Below are positions 34,391-44,513 of a stretch of DNA of 64,000 bases, one piece after another (position 1 is the stretch's first letter; every line of letters begins with the position of its first letter). The DNA lies in NCBI GenBank assembly GCA_035048815.1, contig JAUCBN010000017.1:6382936-6446935 (forward strand). The letters run 5' to 3'. Origin of the DNA: Abelmoschus esculentus. Lineage: Eukaryota > Streptophyta > Magnoliopsida > Malvales > Malvaceae. A program made the position numbers and the translations under genes. The notes under the pieces were generated by a model. The model had not been told where the DNA came from. It saw only the letters and a list, made by a program, of their open reading frames with translations, and did no database searches.

Positions 34391-34636
34391 ATGTCATAGC
34401 CAAAAACACCAATTTTCTCCCAAGATTTCTCAGTAGAGAGATACTCAGGATCAATATGTCCAATTGTGCCACGTACAGTGGTAATGACATGGGTATCCTT
34501 GTAGTCCATAAGTTTAGCCAACAGAGTCACCAACCACAACTTCAAACTTCCTATCCAACAAAATATTTGCAGCTTTTACATCATGATGAATAATCTTTGG
34601 GTCACAATGATCATGCAAATAAGAAAGACCTCTAGC
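34391..34636 (-). pseudogene. SERK-like receptor kinase fragment, broken
   Basis: From 34636 downwards the - strand reads RSARGLSYLHDHCDPKII, then HHDVKAANILLD, then VVGD, a two-base deletion in the DFG region, then LAKLMDYKDTH, VRGTIGHIDPEYLST and FGYDIMM. This is the catalytic and activation loop of a SERK/BAK1-type LRR receptor kinase. Changes: HRD is now HHD, the DFG motif is lost to the frameshift, and the usual APEY is DPEY. Only about 80 of the 280 residues of a kinase domain remain, and neither side continues into kinase sequence. Not functional. Confidence 0.85.
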
Positions 34637-36300
34637 AGATCTAAATGTTATTCTTTTCCGTGTTGGAAGTTGTGTTAGCCAATTATGTTACCGATAATGA
34701 TGAAATAAGCTTTATGTGTGAGTATGTCTTTTTTTAAGTGGTATAACGATTTTATACAAGTCTATTAAGTAAACTTGTACCGCTCTCTACCATGAAGTCA
34801 AAGTTTATTTTAATAGAATTTTAATGATAAATATTGTGGTTTATGTAATTTAAAGTCGACGATTTTGATGTATGTTCCCATAGTGATGATTAGCGGTGAT
34901 TAAAGATTGAAATTAAAGGTAAAATTTCTTTTTTCTTCTCTCCTTGTTAAATGTAGAAATCAATGGGTCAAATTAAAGTTTGTGAAAAAGTAAAAGGTTC
35001 AAACTGATCATTTGACCACTACATAAATTAATTTAATCAAAAATATAAAGTGAGCAATTTTTCAATAACTACTCACGTTTTTTAATAACTAGAAAAAACG
35101 ATTTTCTTTTTGGTTTATCCTCTTTTTCACGAAAAAAAGGAATCTACTTGATTTAGTCCTATATCATCAAGGATGAACAACATCAAAAAGGAGGAAAATA
35201 ACACCGAAAACAAAAGAAAAATGGAGAACAACAAGTCTTTCTTTGCTTTCTTTTCTAGTTTAATTGAATATTGTTAACATGATTACCCGTAAATCTATAA
35301 ACGATCATTTAATGAGATTTGTATTTTCGCATTATAACATATACATAATTATAGAATAAGTCTTCATATTTCTCTTGATCTAACCGGGAAGAAACTGAAT
35401 GACTTAGAAATTTGCTAGAAGAAATTCCTTTGTGAGAGAAACTCACTCCTATAGTGTTCTTGTTGTGTAAATCACAAGCAATAATATATATAACGAAGAG
35501 GAAAACTTATAATCTTAAAAAGAGATACATTCATATAAGACATGAATACGCGAGACACTTCATTAAGAATAAAGTACTTTTTTAGAGTAGGTAAAGTCGA
35601 AAAGAAACATAATTGATTCACTAAACAAAGGGTTAAGTCGAAACTTGATTCTAGATTCGTCGAACAATGTACATTTATTACTCTTAATAAATTTATATAT
35701 TAAATTTAGGAATAAAAATATTCGGATATTAAATATTTGAATGCTACATTTTTTAATATCACAACTTACATATGGGAAACAATCACACGCTAAATATAAA
35801 TTTAGTGCGATGTTAAATAAAACTAATGACAATGACGTAAATTTGTTCAATTTCACATCTACATTTATTCAAATTTTTTAAACTTATCTATTCTCATATT
35901 TATTTTGTTTATAATCTATAAATTTTATATAATTAAAATTAAAAATTTTATTTGTATCTTTATTTTATAGAAAAGATTATTGTGTGTTTTTAACAAAATA
36001 AAATTTAATTATCTAAGGATAAAATTATTCTTTTAATTATTTTACGTCATATTTTTTGCATAAGTTTTTTTCTTCTAAAACTACGTAAAAAGTCAACAAT
36101 AGACACTATAAATATAACAGAGAGTGTATAAAAACACAAAAATACGGCTAAATTCAAAAAAATGTTTAAATAAAGTTTAAATTATAAAGTATAATACTTT
36201 AACTTAAATAACTTAATCTTTTTACTAGACTAGATCAAATGTCCACCGCTAATTCGGATGTTTACGATGGATTTGAATTCAAAAGAGAGATTATTTGACG
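34637..36300. other. Gene-free AT-rich intergenic DNA
   Basis: Only short, low-complexity frames. No repeat pair or RNA gene recognised. Confidence 0.4.
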
Positions 36301-36551
36301 GATAAAATGAGAAAGAAAAGAATGTATTCGATAAAATAGGCTTGTCACCACGCCAGGCCCGAGTGGGTGGCAAGTCGGGTGAACAGCAAGTGATCAATGA
36401 GGCCAGCCCACAAACAGACGATCCCTGAAACAATGGCCGACACGACGAACATCCTTAATATTAACCGACATTACATGGACTATATAAGAAATATAAAACT
36501 CTCTGTCTGGGTTTTCAACAACTCCATGATTGAAGAATCCGAAGGGGAGAG
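36301..36551 (+). promoter_or_regulatory. Promoter and leader of the CCDC97-like gene
   Basis: Base composition becomes more balanced from about 36340. actatataaga at 36479-36489 is a fair TATA box about 65 bp before the start codon, giving a short leader. A - strand frame crossing this region and exon 1 is an antisense shadow. Confidence 0.4.
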
Positions 36552-37825
36552 ATGCAGATGGAAAGAAAAGTAAGCGAAGAAGCAATGGAGAGCATTTCCA
36601 GGAGACTGTCGGCTCTCGATAACCTATACTTCCCACGTGCCCTTCAATCTTCCGCCGCCGATCCATCCATTCGCAAATCCATCCTCCACGACCTCCTCTC
36701 ACGCGACGTCCCCGTTTTCTTAGGTACCCAAATTCTCAATTTTATTTCATCAATGTTATTGAAATTGTTTTTAACTAAATCGATGTTGGTGATGCAGAGA
36801 GATATGGGTCTCAGCTGACTATCGACGAACTCCACAAATTCGATGCACTTAAAGATGATTATGAGGTTAATTGGCACTTGAAACATCTCAGGACCAAGAT
36901 GAGTCCTACTTCAGAGGAATTGAAATCAAGGTCCGTGACTGTCAAGAACCGAAGGCGGGCTTACTTGAATAAATTGGTGTGTGATGGGCAGTATTTCTCG
37001 GAGGATGCCATGAGGGAAAGGGAACCTTATTTGCATCATGAATATTTAGGGAGGTTTCAGGATTTAAGTGGGAGAAGCATGGCCAGGCCTGGGGAACGCT
37101 GGTCTGAGACTTTGATGAGGAGGTGCGAGGAAGCTAGGTTGGTTGCTAAGATTAGAGAGGAGCAGCAGAGGCTTGGAGTGGCTCAAAAAGATTGGGTTGG
37201 CAATGAAAACATTCTTCAACAACAACAAGAGGAGGAGGAGGAGGAGGAGGAAGAGGAAGAGGAAGAGGAAGAGGAAATGATAAAGGAAAATGGAGACGAC
37301 CCTGGAAACGAAGTAAGTAATGAACTTTTCCCTTCATTTTCGAAAATGTTTCTTAGTTAGGTTTCCTAGGTAGAAGCAATTTCTCATGATACTGTTAATG
37401 AAGGGTTAGGTCATTACTGTTGTTTGTGATCTGCCTAGTAATGTTGTTTTCAATTATGATGCACTAGTGTTTTCCCATGTTGTCGAACTGTTTAAGACTT
37501 TGTATGTATGGTTTATTATTGCATTTGGGGTGAGTTTTTCATACACTGATATCTGCATTGTATGTTTCAGATGCTTTTGGACCATCCTGGGGACTACAAG
37601 GTCGCTGCTTCTGCAACTGCGGACCAACCTGATGAAGTACCTTCGGCGGAAGAAATGCAAGATAGGATGGATCAATTCACCAACATCATGCAGCAGAAGT
37701 TTCTATCTGGGGAAGATCATGAGCATTTAGATTACTCGAAAATAGACAATGATGAGACCTTAGATGATCACTGGCTTAGGGAAGCTAACCATGATGCAGA
37801 GGAGAAGTATTTTGCTGAAGACTAA
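36552..37825 (+). CDS. CCDC97: CCDC97-family (DUF2052) protein, three exons
   Basis: Exons 36552-36723, 36798-37312 and 37571-37825 join in phase to 313 codons plus stop; both introns are GT-AG. Residues 1-57 are a helical lead (MQMERKVSEEAMESISRRL). The conserved domain starts about residue 60 with RYGSQLTIDELHKFD and includes NRRRAYLNKL, YFSEDAMREREPYLHHEYLG and RPGERWSETLMRRCEE. A run of 16 Glu (about 37229-37276) follows. Exon 3 carries the conserved end, EEMQDRMDQFTNIMQQKFLS, then DYSKIDNDETLDDHW. In animals CCDC97 is a nuclear protein found with SF3b of the U2 snRNP, so a role in pre-mRNA splicing is likely by family. No plant function is known to me. The start is the only Met in frame before the domain. 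Confidence 0.88.
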
Positions 37826-39461
37826 GAATGCAGAAGTATGTGTGGTTAGTGATTACCTTTTTTAATCATGTACCTAACTTTTCGTATAAATGTTATGTAA
37901 TGGCATTTTCATGTTAGTAGTCATTCTTCTGATAGACCAGTATTGAAACTAAGGGTAATAGTAATCAATCTTTTTCTGATGATGCATCCAAACCATCCTT
38001 TTTTGTGCATTTAATGTGGCAAGGAGGTTGTTCTTCTGTGGCTTGAGAAATCTCATGGTGGACTTGAAGTCCTAAAAATCTAGGAAAACATGGGGAATAT
38101 TCTAGTATGTTCTCCAAGTTTCATGGGTTGATTTGAATTTACCGTTTTAGGTTATATTTGACAGTATACAAGATGAGAAATTTTAGCTCATAGGATTAGG
38201 AAGTAAAACATCTGTGGAAGAGCATTCAGTACTGGGAAAGACAATAATAAGCTCCTAGAATTTCCTCTCTTCCCTGTTGCTATTAGGAAAAGAAAGAAAC
38301 ATGTTCATGGCTATTTGAACTTCCAAGTAGAAAATATGGATCTGTTGTGTTTTTATTACTTGTGATGCTAGGTATGTAAATGAGACTTGGAATGCTTTTT
38401 AAGATTAATCTATTTTTCATTATATAGGACATCATTATTGTTCATATATGTGTAAGAGTCCTAGCAAGTTTTGTACAGGTATAAAATTGGTTGATTTTGG
38501 GCAAAAGATGAGATCCTATAGTTTTGTACCAATAGAGATTTTGCAAAAGCATATTATACTTCATAATCATATCTATACATCCATGTAGCTATTTCCTTCA
38601 TTGACCCAAATTAGATGATCCTGTTGCTCATAGTAATTGTAGGAATCTACCGACGGAGAATAAGAACCGAAATTAGATTATAAATAATAAGAGTTAGATT
38701 TTAACAAATTAAAACAAAATAAGATCAAACACAGTCTTTTCAATTGATAGCTATGCGAGCATAAGTAACCCAACGAACGACTATGTGATCACGGGTAAAA
38801 CAAGTTTTTGTTGGACATTATGTGGAGATGTGTGGATGTTAGATGATAGTTTTTTATCCAATAGCCGAGTAATCAAGGTACATCACTGATTAACTTGGTG
38901 GATTGTGTGACCTCTAGTAAGGTAAAATTTTGTGGATCTCGTAAGATTTGTTGTAGATTAAGATGTCTTGAGATAAGTAATCTAAAAACTCTAGTTATTG
39001 TAAGCTAGAGGATAATTTTTGAACATAAAATCCTTATTTATGCTCTCTTTAATTCAAAAAATATTATTGAACTTCATTATAACATCATCAATTGAGAGCT
39101 TTTGTGTTTAACGGAATGCCTCTTGTTCTTCATATGTTTTGTGCTTTCTAAGATGTTATCCGAGGATGCTGCTTGGAAGTTTACAAATGATCATGACCTT
39201 CACATGGTTAGGTTCCTGAGTGGACTTCTCTTCCAACCAACTGTTTATACAAGCCAATCACTATTTTCTCTCAACTGTTATGCCAACATCTACAAGACGG
39301 TGCTGGTATGTTGATGATACAGAAAGAGAGTTTTCAATTAATTTCCAGTGTCTCGGTCGATGGGTGTAAGCAACGAAAACACTACTAAAACCTTTCGGGT
39401 TTAGAAGCATTGATGTTCGTAGAAAGCTTGAACGAGCTTATTCGACAATGCTTATTAATTT
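37826..39461. other. 3' flank of the CCDC97-like gene and intergenic DNA
   Basis: No supported gene. A frame at 39102-39314 contains SEDAAWKFTNDHDLHMVRFL, which reads like protein but which I do not recognise. It has no introns, promoter or partner and may be an exon fragment. The last five bases (39457-39461, AATTT) are the target duplication of the solo LTR. Confidence 0.3.
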
Positions 39462-42400
39462 TGTCAACACGATTTTCTTATAATAATATATAATATAAAT
39501 AAATAATATTTAATAATATAATTATAAAAAAAAATTAAAAAAAAATAAAAAATAAAATCAAAAAAGGAAAAAAAAACTGAAAATTCTTTGAACTCTGGAA
39601 TCGTGAGGAACTGGGGTTTGTTCGGCCGGAATTCATGGGATTGACGGGTTAGGTAGAGTGTTTTTAGGATTAGAGTTTGGGTTGGAATGGTTTTCTGAGT
39701 GTTTGAATCCCTTTTAAGGGATTCATTCGATCGGATTTGGGGGGAGAGTTTTCTGGAGAATCAATCGGCAGCAGCTAGGGTCGAATTGGAGGACTTGGAA
39801 TAGGGAGATTAGCACCGAATCGAAGATTGAGAGAAGCTTTAGATCGAAACTGGGATTTGAAGTGGTTGGATCAGTGTTTCGGAGGTAAAATTTTGATATT
39901 TCTATCAAGTTTTTCCTTGTTTTATTGTTAGAGGTTGGTTTGATTGAAGGATTAGTGTTTTAGATCCTAAAATTCATGTTTTGGTAGCTTTTTAGGGTTT
40001 TTTTAGGCTCACTGGACGGCTCACCGGCGTCGGAAACCCTCTCCGGCGTCGAAAACGGTATCGGGAGAACGGCCAGAGTCATCGATGCGGTGGCCGAAAA
40101 ACTCACCGGAGCGACGCCCCACGGTGGCGCTTCGGATTGAACGGCGGAGGCCACGGCGGAGGGGAGCTGTGTTCATCCGTGTTCATCGTGTTCATGATGA
40201 ACACGGATGAACATTCATCCTAAATGATGCTTTTGATCTGAAATGGGGGGTGATTTCTGGAAACTGGTTGTTAGTTGTAGAGGATTTTATGAATCCTGAG
40301 TCAGACCGAGTTGGTTTCGGTCCAAGTGACCGAGCCAACTCGGACCAAGGGGCTTTTGTTCTCCTTTGAAACGGCAACGTTTCAGGTGGTCGGGTGCGCG
40401 GGTCGGATCCGGGTTTAACCCGGATCCGCGCGTTTTTAAGACGGATGGGTAAATTACACTTTAGGTCCCCCGAGTCTAAACCGTAGTTCACTTTAGCCTC
40501 ACACTTTAATCTTTCACTCAATTAGGTCCCTAGAAACTCCATTTTAGTCCCTAAACCTCTAGAAATCATTCAATTAGGTCCTAGAATCTCAATTAAACCC
40601 TTAAATAGACTACTAGGATTAAATTAATTTAGTTTTAGATTTAATTAGGTAGAAAATTAATTTTAGAGACTTTAAAAAACTTAATTAAATCCTGATTTAA
40701 GGTTTAATTAAAATTTTAAACAAACTTTAAAATTAGTTTAGTCTAATCTAAGTCTAATATAAATTAATCTAACCCAAACCTTAAAAATTAGACTTGAAAT
40801 AGGTTTAATTTAACTCTTTAACTTAGGAAATAATTTTAATTAATTAATTTAATTAATTTTAATTAATTCCTAAAAATTTAAGTTTTAAAATTAATCCAAC
40901 TTAGGCCTAGTTTTGCCCTTGAACTTTGAAACACACTCCAAATTAGACTTTAATTAGGTTTTTAAAATTCTTAAAAATTAGAAAATAATTTTAATTAATT
41001 ATTTTAATTAATTTTAATTAATTTTTAAGGTTTAAAAAAATTAAATTAAATTAGGTCTAATTTTGCCTTAAAACTCTAAAACATTCACCTAACTTAGACT
41101 TTAATTAGGCTTTTAATTCTTAAAATTTAAGAAATAATTTTAATTAATTAATTTAATTAATTTTAATTAATTTTTAAAATGTTAAGATTTAAAATTCATT
41201 AAGTCTAATAAACCTTAATTTCACCAAAACTTTAATTAAGTCAAAATTAAATTCTTAAAAACTTAGAGGTTATTTTAATTAAAACTTTTAATTAATCTAA
41301 AACTTCTAAGTTAAGATTTAATAACCAACTTAATTAAGTTTAACCCAACATTAAACCTTCGAACCGAAATTTCACTAAGACTTTAATTAAGATTTTAAAT
41401 TTGGAGTTAAGAAAAATTTAATTAATTAACTTAATTAAATTTCTAAAAGCTTTAAAGTTTAATTTCGCTTAATTTAAGTCTCGTCCTTTGTTCAAGGTTT
41501 GTTCTCAAGTCCTTTTTGATCTTCTTTTTCATTCAAGTCCCTTTGTACTCACGTGAAAGAGAAATTTTTGATGTAATGTGATGTATCATGATTCTAATAA
41601 AAATTGAAGTTCCTTTATCATGTGTTTACTTTATTTTATGTTGTCTTGCATAGCATGCTTTAGGGAGGTCACCTAAATAACTTAAGTTAATTAATTTAGT
41701 GCCTTTTTAGGATTAGTCACTTAAATTAATTAATTTAATTTAATTAGGGAAAAAATCTAGTAACATAACATGTGAATCTTATGTCTCGGATACACTGAAG
41801 AGGTTGGTGCTTTGGACGCACTAAGATGCTGACCTAGAGAGTGTACCTTGGCATCGAATTTATGTGTTATTAAAAACCTAGAATTTTGATAAAAACTTAA
41901 GTTTAAAATTAAAAATGGATAGGTAAACAACTAGTAACACTAGTAACTTAAGTTTTAAACTTAAGTAATGGAGTCTATTTTAGGACTAGAACTTAAAATG
42001 AACAAGATAAAACATAATCATGCATTTTACTTTAACCTTTTGAGGCGGAAGTTATATTCTTTTAAATTTGGGTGAGGTTTCCTACATAGAGGACGTCTCG
42101 ATTAACTCAAGTTTAAAAGTGGTGTAACTTCTAAATCAAAAGGATATCCAAATTCAAATAATGTTCGTTTAACAATGGAAAATTAAATTAATATCTTTCT
42201 CCAAAATGTTAAATGCCACGTAATGTTTTTTTAAAAGGTATCAATTTTTGGGCGTTTGTAAGGGTCGTCCTTACACGTAACCGACTCCCGAACCCAATTT
42301 TTTTAAAAACGAATCTCTGGTTTATTTTTATGGTGTCTGGCCTACCTAAGTGGCCGGTGGCGACTCCAAGTCAAATTTTTTCAAATTTAATTAAGATTTT

Positions 42401-42511
42401 TCTAAAATTTGGGATTTTCAAAATTAAATTTGATAATTCATTTTTTAAAACTTATCGTCAAACTTTTTCACCCTAAAAAAAATCGTGTTTTTTTCAAAAG
42501 AGGTCGCGATA
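39462..42511 (+). mobile_element. Solo LTR of the Tat family (3050 bp)
   Basis: Begins tgtcaacacg like the Tat LTR and ends ggtcgcgata (the terminal CA has become TA). It is flanked by AATTT at 39457-39461 and again at 42512-42516, a perfect 5-bp target duplication. It aligns along its whole length with 23289-26327 (same poly-A start, GC-rich block, aattaatttta body and final gtggccggtggcgact region) but is clearly more diverged. This is the product of recombination between the two LTRs of one inserted element. Confidence 0.93.
40170..40213. repeat. Perfect 18-bp-arm palindrome in the solo LTR
   Basis: Arms 40170-40187 (tgttcatccgtgttcatc) and 40196-40213 are exact inverted copies around an 8-nt loop. 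It lies at the same place, just after the GC-rich block, as the palindrome of the Tat element, with a different arm sequence. Confidence 0.9.
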
Positions 42512-42597
42512 AATTTCAATAAATTTTTTGACAATAACTCGTACGGGTTTAGATTATTGTTAGAAAAAAAATGTATAACCAAAATCGCTGGGAGTTG

Positions 42598-42835
42598 GAA
42601 GTAAAATTGTTTATCTTTTTAGTATTCTACTTTAAAATAGTGGGTTTGGAGTTTAGAATTTAAGGTTAGAGGTCATGGTTAGCATTTAAGAAATTAAGGG
42701 TAGGGTATATTTTTAGAGTGTGAGGTTTAAGATATAAAAATTAAGGATAAAGTTTAAAATTTAATTTTTAATTATTTTTTTAGTATGAGACATTAAAAGA
42801 AGCACAATAAAGGGTCAAATGATTTTTGTTCGAGT
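42598..42835 (+). repeat. MITE family C, copy 2
   Basis: Starts gtaaaattgtttatctttt and ends caaatgatttttgttcgag, which are imperfect inverted copies of each other. The middle has attaagggtagggtatatttt and ttaagatataaaaattaagg, matching the 58-kb copy. 238 bp, non-coding. Confidence 0.7.
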
Positions 42836-43381
42836 TTAGGTGACAATGAGTATTACGAATAAATCAATCAAAGAAAATACAAAATAAATAAAATGAACTT
42901 TAATCGAAAATAATAAACTTGAAAAACAAAACCAAATTAAATATTCATAGACACTCTCGAAGGGCCTAACATTCACATCATGTTAGTACACCATAAACCG
43001 AATGGAATTAAATTCACAACCCACTACGCACAAGGCTTAAGGTCAACCCATTAAAAAGGGTAAATATATATAAACACTTTTCATTTTATTTATCTCATCT
43101 ATGTAGGATAAGAGAGGTTTTATTCTTTAGTACTTTATTTACAAACTCCTTACTTTGAGAATTAATTTCTCATTCATAACTCAACCATTTGATCATAAAA
43201 GATACTATTATAAAGATCTCATGGAGTAAAATAAGACTCAGTAAATTTCTCATTCGAATCTTTATTTTTACTCTTTCAAAATATGGTTCAAAGTTATCCA
43301 TTTCACAATATTTTTTCCAACAATGAGGTCACATTGCACCTTGGATATATTGATTTAAGAGCGTTGTGCTTCAATGACAAT

Positions 43382-43525
43382 GTGTTTGTTAGTGTTGTGG
43401 AACATACAAGAGATGGCAATGACTTGTACGTGAAAATGACTGAGAGTGGTCTCATCAAGTTAGGTGATAAACAGGCTGCAAGCGTGTTCTTTATCTATGG
43501 TCAAATGAATGAGCCACCTGGTGCA
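43382..43525 (+). pseudogene. Mitochondrial ATP synthase beta-subunit fragment
   Basis: The frame 43283-43660 contains EHTRDGNDLYVKMTESGLIK, then LGDKQAAS and IYGQMNEPPGA. This is the part of F1-ATPase beta between the P-loop and the Walker B region (family: ERTREGNDLY, ESGVIKLGDKQ, VYGQMNEPPGA). It is too diverged to be recent, with several substitutions at invariant places (GER to VEH, REM to VKM). The residues before and after in the same frame are not ATP synthase. Another frame after it (about 43580-43690) reads LLDNFTAISSCNNFGSLGYY, unassigned. A nuclear-derived gene fragment, not functional. Confidence 0.8.
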
Positions 43526-44215
43526 ACCGATTTTTGCTACTCAGGCTGCAAGGTTCTATCACATCTAGCTAGCCATTTACGTCTCTTCTTGATAACTTCA
43601 CTGCGATCAGCTCATGCAACAACTTTGGTTCACTTGGATACTACAATTGTGTTATCCTGACCGATAGGAGCAGCTCCAAGGTTTGGGTGAGTAAAATTTA
43701 ATTCGATTTGATTTTTTTAATTTTTAAGTTATTTGACTCGAATCAAATAAATCGAAAAATTTTAATCTAGAATCGAGTTCAAATTTTTAAAGTTTGAATT
43801 ATTTAATTTTCTAATAATTTGAAAATTCCCAAGGTCTAATTGTACATCTAGCCCCTATAATTTTATTTTCAATTATATTTCAGTTATATATTCTCCATTG
43901 TTTTTATATTTTTTTTTACCTTTTAACTTTCTTTTCTTTACAATATAGTCACTTTCTATATTTATTTTTTATTTTATTTAATGCAATTTTATTTATATCT
44001 TTTGTATTATGTTACTTTAATTATGCTATTTATTTTATGTTTTTAATTTATGTATTTATTTTATTGTATTAATTTATTCTTATTTTTTTATCTTGTCTTG
44101 GTCTTTTCTAAAGAAAAAGATTTTTTAACGAGACACGTAATTTAATGAAACAACATATTTATACCTAAGATAATTAATAATAATAATAATTTAAAATCTT
44201 GCAAAATCTTATTTC

Positions 44216-44360
44216 CATTTGAGCAATAAGGCCATTACTTGGATTGCCTCTGGAGGAGTTTCGAAGAGCCGTTCATGTGTGGAACCTTAAAAGGACAAGG
44301 TTCTTTCCACGAGATGGTATCGTTATGAATGTGGGAATAAATGAAGTGGTCGGGAATTAA
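44216..44360 (+). other. Unassigned open segment next to MITE copy 3
   Basis: A 42-codon open stretch reads IRPLLGLPLEEFRRAVHVWN, then KRTRFFPRDG, in good protein-like composition within AT-rich DNA. I do not recognise it. It stops exactly where the truncated family C MITE begins, so it looks like a captured or cut gene fragment. Confidence 0.3.
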
Positions 44361-44513
44361 CCCTAATTTTTATATCTTAAATTTTATATTTATACCTTAA
44401 AAATATATCTTACCTCTAATTTTATAACCCTTAACCTTAAACTTTAAACCCTAAATTCACTATTTTAAAATGGGAGTATAAAAGAAAGCACAATAAAAAA
44501 AAATAACTTACAC
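44357..44513 (-). repeat. MITE family C, copy 3, truncated
   Basis: The reverse complement starts gtaagttatttttttttattg, continues ttttaaaatagtgaatttaggg, and breaks off at ataaaaattagggttaa. It is in the opposite orientation to copy 2, with the ATP-synthase fragment between them. Confidence 0.65.

Noticed and set aside
36394..36702. 102-codon - strand frame over the start of the CCDC97-like gene
   Set aside because: It overlaps exon 1, which carries the conserved gene; no motif, introns or homology of its own.
37152..37337. Pro/Leu-rich - strand frame
   Set aside because: It is the antisense of the Glu run and flanking exon 2 of the CCDC97-like gene.
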